Shown: positions 1-56,114 of the stretch, piece after piece | How the letters are laid out: every line of letters starts with the position of its first letter | How positions within the stretch are numbered: the first letter of the stretch is position 1 | Assembly (NCBI GenBank): GCA_029931535.1 | Contig: JAQPZY010000641.1 | Location: forward strand, 226,747 to 290,746 | Reading direction: 5' to 3' | Source of the DNA: Margaritifera margaritifera | Taxonomy: Eukaryota; Mollusca; Bivalvia; Unionida; Margaritiferidae | Length of the DNA stretch: 64,000 nucleotides | Translations under genes and position numbers: made by a program | The notes under the pieces: model-generated | Told to the model about the DNA's origin: nothing | The model's input: only the letters and a program-made list of their open reading frames with translations | The model's database searches: none

Positions 1-244
1 ATAATAGATCTAAAGGATGAAAGATTATCTGAGGCTGTTTTATAGAAACACATTACACAACATCTTTATTTATGTCTGTCCGTATACATATTTTTGAGGG
101 AAAGACCATATGAAATACAGCGAAACCAAATATGGTGATAGTTGAAAATTATTTCGACAATTTAGACCGAGGTATTTTGGATTAAATAAGTTCTGGATCG
201 TAAATTCGTTTATCTATAATATTAGGCACACACACACACACATA

Positions 245-323
<79 letters not shown>

Positions 324-1272
324 CTCAAAAGTACCGATTTTCCTTTCTCCAGACCCGTGCACTCCATTGTTTCTTTTATCTGCCGCCTATAATTGACATT
401 GAAAATGTGAATAAGATCAAGTATTTGCATCATGCAGAAATATTTGACGTTAGATATATTTTCACATAGCTTAATAGGACGTGCAAACATGCATTGAAAA
501 TTTTCGCAAATATGTGTGGAGGAAGAAATCATGAAGAACATATATCAATTCAACAATATGATCTTGACTTTTAAGTCTGGGTGTCATTGTCAAATATCTC
601 TCAACATAAACATTTAATAAACCTTTTTTAAAACAGATGAAGCTGATATTAGATTACTAATACATGTAATTAAATTAATAACATTTCACTCTGAATTGCA
701 AGGATTTTTGTCCAAGCATTAATCACGCAGTATTACTTGATATGCGCAGAGTATATTTTATTACATACTCATTTAATCTTACATGGTTGATCTGGCATTC
801 AATACATATCATACACCCAGATGGGAACTACTCGGTGACTTCTTTGACGTACGCATATCAATATTTATGATGCAGTGAATCGAACTTGTATAAATACCAA
901 TTCATTTCATATTTAATTCATACTATAAAGGTTCAATATTTTATATAAAACAATAAAAGGGGGGGGGGGGGGCATTGATGATCTGTTTGATATGGCTTAT
1001 GAATACGTCTCAGCCTAATGGCGTTGCCGAATCCATGCACCATATCAAATTTGTTCTTTCCGCCAACTCAAAAAAACACTTGTAGTTTTGTGTATGCATC
1101 AAACAGATTGTAATGTATTTGATGATTTCCAAGTGAAATTAAAGCAGGCAAACCCAAGGTTTTTAAATCAAAGGGTGAAATATATTTGTATGAATCAATT
1201 TTGAAAGCAAAGCTAACATAGAAAAGACCCGATAGTAAGTAAAAATATTGATAGAAACATAAAATCGCCCTC
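1..1272. other. No gene seen; microsatellite and G-tract
   Basis: Apart from an (AC)/(TA) microsatellite and a long G run at about 960-973, I see no coding exon or RNA gene. Continuation of the integrin gene was searched for on the minus strand and not found. Confidence 0.6.
230..322. repeat. (AC)n/(TA)n microsatellite
   Basis: A short AC tract is followed by a pure TA tract of about 70 bp. Open frames across it encode only alternating Tyr-Ile and are not genes. Confidence 0.97.
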
Positions 1273-43463
<42,191 letters not shown>

Positions 43464-43549
43464 CTAAAGTAAAAAATACCTGTTAGTAAGATCTTATAAA
43501 TCTGCTACAAGTAAACAATCCACTCTATCTTCTTATTAGTAGTAATAAG

Positions 43550-44530
43550 GGACTATCTCAGGACAGAAATGACCCTCGGGGAACATTGGGAATGTACATT
43601 ACGGTTGCCATCTTCACACATTCACCCTCTGGGAACAATGGCAAATGAACATGAGTTCATAGCTTTAAACTTAAATGACCTTGAGGGACAAGGGGAATTG
43701 AACATTAGTCCATATGATTAAAATAGGTATAACCCTATGCTGAGAAGGGGAAATGTAAAGTGGAAAACTTCCATAGGTTTAACATTGTGGGCCACTACAA
43801 GGAGGTTAGTGGAATTTAACATTAGTCCATAAGATTAACATTAGTATGACCCAATGCCGACAAGGGGAATTCGACATTAGCCTATAAGAATAACATTAAT
43901 ATTACTATATGCCGACAAGGGGGATTTATTCCTAACTCATTTGAAAGGGTATTAGGGTATGCAATGGTAAGTTATCCTTTCAAACAAACTCACTTTTCTT
44001 ATATTATTTAGCCCTTGAATGAAAGGCAATTTTTAGTTTCAAGTGTCTTGCAAAATATGCAATGTCAGTTCTACATCAATCAACTTTGGTTCTCTACTTC
44101 CTTACAAATGTACTGTTTTTCCTGTGTCGCCCTAGATGTAATACACTCACAGATCTGCTACAAATTGTCGCTTCAATAAACATTGGCAGAAAGTGTGTTG
44201 CAAAATAGTCAATGTCAATGATGTATGTGGTAAGTTTGGTTCACTTTGTTACAAATGTACTTTTTTTCGTTTTTATTCCCCTGGAATTGATATGCTCACT
44301 CAGCTGCTACAAACCATAATACACTGTATGTGAAAAAGATAAAGTTTATACTTTAAGGGATTTACATGGGTTTTTCTGTTTTTTGTTTGTTTCTTAACAG
44401 CAAACATCATGCATCGTTTTGTTATTTGCCTAATTGATCGAGAGAGCAAAACATTTGGGTTTTTCACATTGTTACAAATGTACTGTAGTGTTTTGTACTT
44501 ATCAAGAATACAGTGATCATATCCTTACTG
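43550..44530. repeat. Two degenerate tandem repeat zones
   Basis: At 43560-43930, units share 'gacaaggggaattgaacatt' and 'agtccataagattaacatta'. At 44040-44530, units share 'ttgcaaaatatgcaatgtca' and 'gttacaaatgtactgt'. Both are noncoding and lie where the missing integrin signal exon would be expected. Confidence 0.65.
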
Positions 44531-45487
44531 TGAAAAATAACAAGGAACGTTTCATATCGCCCACACAATCACTGTCTTTTTACAGTAATTTTTAAAACTT
44601 TGAGAGGAAAGAAATTTTGATGATCAACTTAATGCATAAAATACCAAAATATATTATTGAATGGACAGTGGAATTTAAAATTAAGGATTATGGGGACCTA
44701 TTGAATTTTAACAACACAATGGGTCGTTGGTCTCTTCGAATGATAGATATATTATAATATACAACTCATCTTATAACTAAAAGCATTACTCAGTCACTCA
44801 GAATGATGGGTGTATATGAGATACTGCTCATCCTAAAATTATAATCGTGAAACACTAATGCTAACGTAATGGAAAAATTCCAGGTTATGCCTCCACCCCC
44901 ACCCCCCACCCCCAGCAGATGAAATGCTCCTGTAGCGACTTTATAATTGTATGTGCACAAAGGGCGGAAATACTTACTTAGAAAGGAAATGTAAATGATT
45001 AAACGAACTTATACATACAATACTATAAAGAAGGAAGGAAGATCACATTGTGCCATGCCATGCCCCTTCTCCTCTTAGGAAAGTATTGTAATCAGCAAGA
45101 GACAATATTTACTTTGTATGGTAAACTAAAACAAAGGCAAACGTGATCACATAAAAAAACACCAAATATAGATGACAGTGACCTAAGTTTGATAGATAAC
45201 TGCTGTACACACAACACACATCCGCACACGAACCTGCATGCATCTGAAGTCAACAGTGCGCAAGAAAATGACTTTAATGTAAAGCTAAATAACCAAAAAT
45301 TATTCAACTGTACAATTATAGGTCAGAGTGGTCTATTTTTTAAGGAAGAGAGTTGTCCTCACACAAAGTCATTCACACACAAAACTGTATGAGCCTGCAG
45401 CCAACTGTGTAAGAGACACTGAACTAAACGCCAAACTTAACCAAGGCGGGCGCGACTGACAGGAGGAGGAGCAGACGTTAAATAACA

Positions 45488-45497
45488 CTATATACCC
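45488..45497 (-). promoter_or_regulatory. Candidate TATA box in left arm, facing the integrin gene
   Basis: On the minus strand GGGTATATAG is followed about 30-37 bp downstream by TCCTGTCAGTC, an initiator-like site. It is 2 kb upstream of integrin exon A, so it could be that gene's promoter. No transcript evidence is available in the sequence. Confidence 0.3.
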
Positions 45498-45901
45498 TTT
45501 CCCCGTTTGTGGCAGAGCCTGATTAAAATGCGATCTTGCTACAAATTGAGACAGATATATGTTGACAGATTATCTTCATACTGTAATGCATTTCATAATA
45601 TCTCAACGTCCAGCGATCAAATCAGTAGTAAGAACAGACTGTACGAGTCATTGGGATGTGTACGTGGTGGGCAACAACACAAGACAACAGTGTTGACTAC
45701 GGACATTATTACTGTTATCTATCGAAAATAATGATTAATGATGCTGCTTTATCTGAAGAAAATATTAAATAATAGCCTCCAAATTTCAGTAATGTTAGTC
45801 TATAATGTTCTTTAATTATGACATGACTCATCGCTGTTTTTCAATGCTGTCATAAAATTGTATTTATGCACATCGATGTAGTGGCACAGCATGGACTCTA
45901 T

Positions 45902-45903
<2 letters not shown>

Positions 45904-45950
<47 letters not shown>
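45904..45950. repeat. (GA)n microsatellite
   Basis: About 22 GA units inside the left-arm-only insertion. Confidence 0.97.
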
Positions 45951-45951
<1 letters not shown>

Positions 45952-47174
45952 TGAGAAAAGAAGAAGAAGAAGAAGTATTAGCTGACACCATTTTCAAAGT
46001 TATTCAAATTCATTTTGACCACACAACACAGTCGTGGTGTAAAAATATAATTTTCTTTGAAGGATTTTCTTACATTGTCATTTCCATTACTTTTTGCGTT
46101 TATTTCAGTTAAATATCCGGTGGCGTGTCGAATTAAAAATCTGCCATGAGAAGCACATTTAAAAGTTACAAGTTTGGAAAATTTGGAAAAGTAATTGTAC
46201 TGGATCGAGTGAAGTTTCACGCCGCCCATGTCAAATGGTATATCACTTAGTTTCAATGTGTGTGTGGTTTTCTGTTTTAAACCCCGCGGTATCTTAATCG
46301 ACAACTTACGCTTTCTAGGGAAAATAACCATTCTGCCTTTCTTCCTTCCTTCCTCCAACAGGAAGAAATGTGAAAGTTTTCAGCTAACTACATTAATGAT
46401 CATTGAAAGGAAATATCATTTTCCATTATCTCATTATAAACAAAAGACAATTGCATTTGTTGTCAGAGTGCAATTCAAGTATTACTAGTAGTAGTAGTAT
46501 AAAAAAGAAATCTGACTTCCAACCTTACCCCACCCCTTTTTCGATAAGTATTGTAGGACTTCACATTTGCTTGCTAGTTCTAATTCTTTTATTTCATTTT
46601 AATTTCTGTTGACACCTTCCTAAAAGTAGTATTTTTGTTGTTCCTCTGTTTGAGATTGTTCTATTTCAAACTGATATCGACTGAAGTAGAATTTTTTAAA
46701 AACAACGAAAAGTTTAGGATGGAAACAAAGTAAAAAATTTAATATGTGCATTCAAATGCCTACTGAAACTAAGCCATACAAAATGTGCCTCGAATCAAGA
46801 AGGTCTGGACAATCATAGAGAATGGCTACAATCACGGAACTACTATGTATGAAGATACAATAGTGACGCTATATTTCGCTAGAGGGCAAAATAGTGACGC
46901 TCATATTTCACCAAATTCACTGGATACTGCATGAGGAACCTTGATTAAGAGATTCTATAATTTGAAATTCACACTGCCATCCAGTTTGTTTGTTTTGGAG
47001 CATTTACGCGAATATGGGGCTTATCTCCGCTTATCAAGTCTGCAAATCCAGCTAAAAATTACATTATTCACACATGGTGGATTAAATTGCACGTTGAAAA
47101 TTGGACAACCCAAGAGTACATGTATACATCAAGGAAAGCCAGCGCTGTACGGGACGATTATTGATTGATTAATT

Positions 47175-47345
47175 GCAGTTTAGCGACACATCAGCAACGT
47201 CATGGCTTTTTATGTTCATAGTATAGCGGCATATCAGCAACATCATGGCTTCGTATTGCCGGTTTATAGTATAGCGACACATCAGCAACATTATGGCTTT
47301 ATATTGCCGATTTGTAGTAAAGCAACACATCAGCACCATCATGAC
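47175..47345. repeat. Short tandem repeat in left arm
   Basis: Four units of roughly 50-57 bp share 'tagcgacacatcagcaacat', 'catggctt' and 'attgccggttta'. The mirror copy is at 56115-56320. Confidence 0.88.
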
Positions 47346-50100
47346 ATTTTGTTGCCGGTTTAAATTCAAATAGTAAAACAAACAAAAGTAAAGTACTTGC
47401 CAAAATCCTGTTAGAAGATAAATGCTTCCGATTATAATAGAATACACATTACAACCTAAAAGTAAAGGACCCAGGCCAAAACATGGTTCATAATCAATCA
47501 TGACTTTTACATGTACATGTGTAACGCTATACAGATTTAAAAAAAGACGAGGATAACATTAAAGAAATTTAAACAATAATTTATAAATATAAGAAATGAG
47601 AGTATTGTTCATTTGATTCATTTTAGCTCAGCCACAAACACTGTTATTTGCACTCTTATGTTTGCGGCTAAGCTAGAATGAATCGCATAAATAGCAGTGA
47701 CATATTTCCGCACAGGCCGACTAGGCCCAAGCCTACGGCGGCAAATTTTACAGGACAGAAACATCTTGGCGGCATTATATAAAAAAAAGATACAACCGCA
47801 GTCTATAAAAAATATGTAGCGAACACAACACTAATAAGCAGTTGTCGAAAATAAGATTAGCGCTTCTTGACCCTTCTCTTCTTGTCGCCCCTCACCTCCC
47901 TGCTATTGCGCGGAGGGGGGGACTTCCTAATGAGCTTATGGGCGGCAGATACCAAATAGTACTAATGAACATTACTTACAACAGATTAAAACGAAAACAG
48001 CTGTTAGTTTGTTTGTTCGTTTTCTTTTTCTTTTTTTTTAAATTTAAAAGCAGGTTTTGGAATGATTTTTTGGAATAAACAGCCTGTTAACTGAAAATTT
48101 ACCTCATCATTTTGCGAAAGTTTATCAAATGTGTTCCAGATTTCTAAGGTTTTTGAGAATAATTCATTTCTAAACTTAGAATATTGTGGACAAATAAATA
48201 CTGCATGTAATTGGTCTTCAACAATGCATTTTTATAAGGACATAACCTATGACTTAAATAATAATAATTCTCTGCGGGGCGACACAATATTTGAACTTGG
48301 AAAAGGCTCCCCTAAAAAATCTATGCAAAATCATTGTGCACTAATGCTCTGCTTCAACATTGCTGGCTATGCCTACAATCTACCTTGCATTATGTATATG
48401 GAATGTCGCCTGCACTTAATGTGGGAATGTTAGTAACAGCAAGTTTCACACAGACACACACACACTCACACATACACACGCAGACATACAGAGATTTTCA
48501 ATTTCTTCAATAATAATCAAATCATTAAATAACTAAACAAATGTATGACCAGGAAGACGTATTTAAGTCGGTTGTCGGTACAATAGTTAATGTACAAGTG
48601 TACTAGCATATAGGGACCAATGTCACTCGTACATAAATCAAGAGGGAAAAGGCCAGTGATGTAAAATGTCATTCAAAAAGCACGTACGATCAACGTAATC
48701 AGTCCTAGTTAGTAAAATAGTTTTTTTTAGTCAGCGAACCCATTGTTGGTTTATATTCTCGTGAGATATCGAATCTCTAGCCAATATGTCATCTGAATTA
48801 CAGGCTAGTAGTAATAGCGGTTGTGATTTAAAGGGTTTCTATCAAGGTTTTTAAATTGTTTTAGTTTATAGCTAAAGTAAATATGTACTTGCACCCAAAT
48901 CCACTCTATATGTGAGAAGTAGCTGCCTAACTTCATGCGATCAGATGATTCGCCCAATAGTAATGAGGGGACCGGTCACATTACGCAGCAACATTAAAAT
49001 CGAAACCCTGACAATATTCCATAAGAACACTGCATATTCGTCAATGTTATTTTCTTGATAAAATGTATGTGCTATGGAATGTATCACAATAATTTGATCG
49101 TCAAGCAACATAGACATCAAGCCGGTTTTATTGACGATCGTTGATACTGTTGTCTAAAGTATAGTATGTATTATGTACAAGAGATATTTTAACTATGTAT
49201 AGTACACCACTTTGAGGGTGGTAATTCTTCATCTTCATCTTTCAAGCAATCATGTCAATTTTAAATTTATAATATGATTAAGACAAAATAGTCCAGTTTT
49301 ACTTAATACAACAAACTATCAGCTTTATCATCATCATGTACGTTTTTGGCTTACACCATTCACGTTTTGTTTTACTATGATGTTCATATTATCAGTTGTT
49401 GTTTACACAAAGGTTGCTTTTGAGCAAACATACAAACATACAAGATGTTGATTTGTTTTAGTAGCAGCTGCAGCAGTAGTAGTAGTAGGAGGAGGAGGAG
49501 GAGCAGTAGTAAGGATTGTGATGGTGATGTTGGAGGTTGTGGCAGTGTTGTTGCTGGTAATAATGCAAAGATACAAGCAGAATCTTTTTGCAGATAATTC
49601 TCTTAGGAATATTTTCCTTCTTATGATTGAAAATTGAAGGAAGCGTGCTTCTGAAATACGGATGAAAGTCACTTTAATACTGAAGCAAAGCAGTAGCTGT
49701 TATAAACACATGACTGTATCTCAATATTTCACCACTGATGTCACAAAACATTTATACAGGAAAGTACACAATGTACAGTTAGCTCGTTTCGTGCTCATGT
49801 GTATGTGTATATATGCGTGTATGTGTGTGAGAGAGAGAAAGAAAGAGAGAGAGCCTCATTCACTGTACCTAAAGCAAATTGAGATAGTATCCATAAACAC
49901 AACATTTTGCTGCTCCCGTCATATATGTACATGCCAGATGTAAAAAAAATTTCTACTTCCGTCTCACCCCAAGATATTGAATCACTTTATTTTAATAGAT
50001 GCAACATTGGCCATCAAGTGTTGCATAAATAGCACCGGATGTAATGTGATATTCTAATAAATAGTCTGATAAATCAACCTCGACATCTGCGTTGATACTG

Positions 50101-50231
50101 AGGGATGATTTGTGGGTCTGAATTTACCTATTTAAAAAATTAAGGAATTATTTGCAGACAGTTCTGTCCGCAACACATAGGTGTACATTTTAGACACTTA
50201 CCGGTATTTACCGGTATTTCTCGCGTCCCAT
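50101..50231. other. Spacer of giant inverted repeat
   Basis: 131 bp between the innermost matching blocks 'gttgatactg' (50091-50100) and 'cagtatcaac' (50232-50241). It holds 'accggtatttaccggtattt'. Confidence 0.8.
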
Positions 50232-52212
50232 CAGTATCAACACAGATTTAGGAGGTTGATTTATCGGACTATGTTTCGAATATCACGTTACATCCTGTGT
50301 CATATATGACCGATGTTGCTTCTATGAAAATAAATTGACACAATATCCTGCTGTGAGACAGAAGTAGAAGATGCTTTCATCTAGCTTGTACATATATGAC
50401 TGGTGCAGCAAAACGTGGTGTTTATGGATACTATCTCAATTTGCTTAATTTACAGTGACCGAGGCTCTCTCTCTCTCTCTCACACACACAAAGACACACA
50501 CAGACACACACATGAATTCGAGGACGAGCTAGATGTACATTGTGTACTTGCCTGTATACATATTTAGTTAGATCATTGGCGAAATATTGAGATACAGTCA
50601 CGTGTTTATAACAGCTAATGCTTGCTTGAGTTTTAAAGTGACTTTCATCCGTATTTCAGAAGCACCCTTCCTTCAATTTTCCTTCATAACAAGGAAAATC
50701 ATCCTTAAACAACTATCTGCAAACAGATTATGGTTCTAACTTTGTATAATTAGCAGCAACAACACTGCCACAGCCTCCAACATCACCATCACAATCCTTA
50801 CTACGATTACTGCCGCTGCTGCTACTAAAACAAATCAACATCTTGTATGTTTGTTTGTTTGGACAAAAGCAACTTGTATGTTAACTATTGTATAGACTAC
50901 CACCTTATATAGGTTACTTCCTGGTCATACATTAGTTTAGTTATTTAATAATTTGATAGTTATTAAAAATATTGAAACTCTCTGTATGTATGCGTATGTA
51001 TGTGCGTGCGTGTGTGTATGTGAGTGCGTGTGTGTATCGGTGTGTAAACTTCCTGCTACTAACATTCCCACAGTAAGTGAGAGGCGACATTCAATAGACG
51101 TAATGCAATGCAGATTGTCCTAAGTGCGAAATGGAGACCGTAAATCCAACTATCAGAAGTTGGTTATGAGTAGTTTTATATAGGAAATCAAATTAACTCT
51201 TGTATATATCAATTCATGCGTGCACTATATCAGGGTGTGTCCCTAGCTACTGTAGATAAGACTGGACACGTAAAAATATTAGTCTGATACGGTGTATAAC
51301 AGCACGTCAGCACATTAAAGACTATTTAGCAATGCGGCAATTGTAGTTAGCAGTTTTGCCCTGAAATATACCACAGCAGGTGACCCCGGCTGGTGTGAGA
51401 GGGATTCGAACCAACAGACCATCAACAAAAAATCAGCCCCCTTTTTTCTGCTTTATATTCTCCTGTGCCGTCATAAATTCTTCATATTAATTACCGGCTG
51501 GAAAAATACATAATGGTGTGTCGAACACACTGATTAAGGTTTAGTAAGTAAAAAATGGTTTAAAATAAATGTCAACATCTTTTATCTTCATTTAATTTAT
51601 AACAAAAAACAAAGTTCAGCTAAACTTGTTCCTTGTTTATTTTTATTTTATTTTTATTTTTTTATTTTTTGCAAAGGGGAGTGAGATAAAACGCTTGTTT
51701 ATGGTATTATACTAATTGTGCATTAATCTGGAAACACAATTATAGACTTTGGAAAAAAAATGAAAAGATGGGCTTGATAATAACTTTTAGAGATATCCTC
51801 AGAAGTTTGCACATTGACCTGTGGCACGGTGGATATGTATATAACATTATAATGATGAGTCTTTCAATTCATAACGTGATATATACTCACTGTCGAATCA
51901 AATCTTGTCTCCTTGTCGATGTAGACAACCAGCGGTTATTGGTCGAGACTGGTTAATATGCTTGATTCATGCCTCAGTATGTGTATATACGTTAATTGTT
52001 TGTCAAAAGATGTAAGTACTTGAAAGATTTGGTGCTTTAAAAGAATAAATATCTACTTCCAATTCTCAAATAATTTGGTGGACATAGCCGGTAATTTTGC
52101 GGCGGAATATTAGTGCAAAATGATTTTGCATAGATTTTATCTAGCGGCTTTTTCCAAGTTCAGAAGTTATGTCGCCCCGCTGAGAATTAATAATATTATT
52201 TAATTCATAGGT

Positions 52213-53163
52213 AGGTGTTTAATGTAATTAAATGATGTTTACACAAAGAACGGATTCCAGTCAAGTCCGTTATGCAAGGTCAGTTCAGTAGACACGCCCA
52301 CTATGTTGGTATCGGCTATCAGCCAATCAGAGTCAAGGGGGTCTGCTGTGTAGATGTAGCCTGGTGGCAGTCATTCAGTTTACAAGTGATCAGCGTCGAT
52401 AGTGGACAGGTTTTGTTTCGTATCCTCCACTGCCGCAACCGCCGCCTGCAGTTCTGTTACATCTGGTTCACCCTTCGCCTTTGTGTCTACAGATTAACCT
52501 TTCACCAGCATACTAATTCCGCTATCACTGGAGGTGGCAACCAGACCCCTCATACTAGCAATCTACTCTTGCCGTATCTTCTCCAAGTGGTATTCGCCGC
52601 TATTGCATCATTTGGGCATTCTGACCCCAATCCAATCAACTTACAGACGTAACAAGTTATGGCGACTCTGCCTCATTACAGAATCAATTCTGCCTTAACA
52701 GTTATATCAGTCAGTAAGTCATGCTGGCGAGTCCGCCTCAAAGATCGGCAATTCTGCCTTGACAATTATCATTCAGTCTTACTGGCGATTCCGCCTCATA
52801 GATAGTGCATGTCGGCTATTCGGCCTTGACAATTCTGTCATTTAGTCGTACTGGCGATTCCGCCTCATAGACACTGCATGCTTCTCTACCATCTTACCAC
52901 AACTAACCTCATGCAGCGGAGGGTGAGACCCAAGCAATGCCAAAGATGTATACTTATGTACTGTTTAATAATTGTAAATAGTTGTTAATTAAAAGAATTT
53001 GAGATTACATCTCTATTAGTTCTTCTTATGCTATAATGTAGCGTATACTCAGTTCACCTGTCAGTCAGTCCATCTAGTGGTACATGAGTATTGAGTGAAT
53101 TTGCGATTTCAGTCATAGTCGACCTGTCCATCATTCCATCTATTTTATATTGTGTAAATTGTG
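52213..53163. repeat. Right-arm-only insertion with internal repeats
   Basis: Compared with the left arm (about 48235-48245), 951 bp are extra. Inside, about 52660-52890, three to four units of roughly 80 bp repeat 'actggcgattccgcctcata' and 'ggc.attc.gccttgacaatt'. No clean target duplication or TG...CA ends were found. Family unknown. Confidence 0.65.
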
Positions 53164-54101
53164 CCTTTATAAATATGCAGTGTTGAAGGCAAATTTCGAG
53201 CAGTATTTATTTGTCCACTATATTCAGAGTTAAGAGATGAACAATTCTCAAAAACTTCAGAAATCTGGAACACATTTCATAAACTTTCGCAAAAGGATGA
53301 GGTATATTTTCAGTTTACCAACCTGTTTATAAAAATATATGCATAAACCTGCCTCTAAATTTTCAGAGTAAGAGCGTTTTTCCATGAAAAAACAGCAAAA
53401 AACAACAAAAAAGCAAAATGCAAACAACAAACAAACAAAGAAAAAGCTATTTAAATTTGGAATCTTTCGCATTATTTTCTTCCAACTGGTTTTTGTTTTA
53501 CTCTGTTGTAAGTAATGTTCAATAGTACTATTGATGAGGGACGCGTATTTGGTCGTTGCCGCCCCTAAGATCATTCAAAAGTTTCACTCCTCCTTCGCGA
53601 AAGAGCAGATGGTGAGGGGCGGCAGGAAGTGAAGGGTCGCGAATCGCGAATATTATTTTCGACAACTGCTTATCAGTGTTGTGTTCGCTACATATTTCTA
53701 TTGACTTTGGCGGCTGTTTTTTTTTGTTTTTTTTTAATTGCCCCGAAAATGTTTCCGCACGGTAAAATTTGCCGCCCTAGGCCTGGGTCTAGTCGGTCTG
53801 AGCAGAAATATGTCACTGTTATTGATGTTATTCATTCTAGCTTAGCCCCAAACGTAAGGGTACAATTAACAGTGTTTGTGGCTGAGCTAAAATGAATCAC
53901 ATGAACAGTACTCTAATTTTATAATATTTATAAATTATTGTTTCGTTTCTTTACTAGTATCCTCGTCTATTTTTACCTCTGTATAGCGTTAGACATGTAC
54001 ATAAAAACGATATAATTGATTATGACAAATTTCCTACTGTGATGAGATGTAAGAAGGACCATGGACCATTTGTAGTCCTCTAGTTTTTTGTTGTTTTTTT
54101 G

Positions 54102-54132
<31 letters not shown>

Positions 54133-54288
54133 TTTTTTATCCACTAGAGAAAACATTAGTTTTAGAAAGAATAGCTTGCATAGGAAGTTTTGATAAATTA
54201 TTTTAAGGTATTTCCCCCTTTCTCTTTGTACAAAATTGCTATTATATCTTCAGCTTGGGTCCTTTACTTTTAGGTTGTAATGTGTATG

Positions 54289-56037
54289 TGTGGCGTGGTG
54301 GTGGTTGTGGTTGTGGTTATCGTTATCTAGAGGATGATCGACCTCGGTGTTAATGCCCGGATCGAGTAAAGAATAATATAAATTGGGAAACTTATAGATG
54401 GAATGAATAGAGATCTGAGAAGATATATAGAACAGACTAAAACGAGCCCCCGTATATGAAATATAACAATTTAATCAATTACATAAACAACTGTGATAAT
54501 GCATTACATTAGGAAGATACACTTCTTTTTGAAATAAATCATTCACCGAATTTTAAACACAAATATACTTATATAAATAGCCGATCTGTTTAAATGATAG
54601 AATTAATTCATCATAGAATCGAGTGAACAATCGAAGTCATTGCCTTGTACAGCTTCATAACCTGGTTTCCTCCTGTTCACTCCAGTTTCACCGTGCTGTT
54701 CAATTGGTTCCTTCGCTTTCTTCTCACTCAGACTATCTTGCCTCTGTCGGCCCTCAAACTTTGTGTGGGTAGGTGGATACGTAGGTATGTAGATACGTAG
54801 GTACGTGGATACGTCAGTGGATTACGTCAGCTATTTCCCATTTCAAAATAAACAGAGAAGCAACCTAAATCTTTTGTCAGATGTCCTACTGGGAATAGAT
54901 CATTACTCCACTCTCGTTATATCAGATATCATCCTATCGGAAGTCAAACAGATACCAAAGGCTATCTGGTCAAGCCAAACACGGCAGGCCATAAACAAAC
55001 AAACCTAGTTTCATAAGATTAATCTATTTCCTAACGGCTATTTCATCGCTGACTCACATTAACATCACACGAGACATAACAGTTCCAATCTCGATTATAC
55101 AAATGAATGAATGAAATTCATTACATGGCTTAACTACGTTAATTTCAGTCGATACGCACTTAAGTTTTTATCATACATGAAATCATCTAAGATCGGCGAA
55201 TTCACACGGATTCTCATACTCATATCAACTAAAGTAATGCATGAAATTCTTAGAATACATGATTCCTATAACACTCAAGACAACAAATTCAAACAATCTG
55301 TCAAACTTATATATAAGATCATTGTACGAATTCAGATAATGAATTCAAACACAGTTATACTCATATCAAGAAAATTGATCTACGAATTTATACAAAAAAA
55401 TTCATGCAAATATAAGTAAATAAATTCAGGGAAATAATTATATTGGTATCAACGAATTACATGAGATTGACGCAAATACCTTGTGCTTTCAAGCCTTGCT
55501 CGCTTCTACCGCCAGAATTGTGTCCGTCAACTTTCCAGACATCCGGTCCCTTGGATAATTGTTTTACGAGATAATTTCTTGCAAATTCAATCTCGGAGCC
55601 AAAAATATCTTCCTCTTGCAGGAGTTTAGACTGACTAAATTTTGCGATGTGGCATATTAAAACTATGAAATTTCGTGTGGGAAACACGCCCCTTATTTAG
55701 CGTAGCCAATCAGGATTAAATATATCTACCGCCTTTTATAAATAGGCGCCAAAATTTGCGGTCATCCTGACCCTCTAGATTTCCAAATAACTGATTCTGG
55801 ACAATCTCAACTCTGACATTTTCGATACAAAGAATGAGTTAACCTTTTCCCTTACAGTTTCTCTGACTGTTAAATAAACGAATGCTTAATTAAAAATCGG
55901 TTTCTCTCACAACACAGACCTTAAAATCCTTGCAGCATAGCGATTCAATACGCACCCTGTCCTCATAAATCTAATTAATTGTTCTCTGTCCAAGTTAATG
56001 TTCTCTTTATAGATCGACAGAAATTTGCACCCTTACA
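54289..56037. mobile_element. Candidate solo LTR in right arm
   Basis: The insertion begins TGTGGCG and ends CCTTACA. It is flanked on both sides by GTATG (54284-54288 and 56038-56042). The left arm provides the unoccupied site (rc of about 47440-47450: GTGTATTCTATTATAATCGG). TG...CA ends with a 5-bp duplication are the mark of LTR retroelement integration. At 1749 bp with no internal direct termini and no coding sequence recognised, a solo LTR is the simplest reading; a non-autonomous LTR element is possible. Confidence 0.72.
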
Positions 56038-56114
56038 GTATGCTATTATAATCGGAAGCATTTATCTTCTTAAAGGATTTTAGCAAATTCTTTACTTTTG
56101 TTTGTTTTACTATT

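Larger units (their letters stand above)
44749..50100 (+). repeat. Left arm of giant inverted repeat
   Basis: The whole arm matches, in reverse complement, the DNA from 58370 back to 50232. Anchor pairs include 'gatgagcagtatctcat' (44812/58287), the ccttcc-rich block (46340/57215), 'ggttgtaatgtg' (47450/54273), 'gtgttccagatttctaag' (48131/53265) and 'gtgatattctaataa' (50047/50285). It contains a left-only insertion at about 45698-46206 with a (GA)n tract. Confidence 0.93.

Noticed and set aside
182..541. Open frames on both strands over the TA tract near 240-320
   Set aside because: They are produced by the microsatellite (alternating Tyr-Ile) and have no protein-like flanks.
44640..44756. 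Short frame left of the palindrome as the missing part of the second Polinton capsid
   Set aside because: The text does not resemble the capsid family; chance open frame.
45092..45307. Minus-strand frame near the palindrome as integrin signal-peptide exon
   Set aside because: It opens with TTG, not ATG, and no donor with the needed phase was found.
51402..51412. GGTTCGAATCC on the minus strand (tRNA B box), possible tRNA or SINE
   Set aside because: No A box at the proper distance and no cloverleaf; unsupported.
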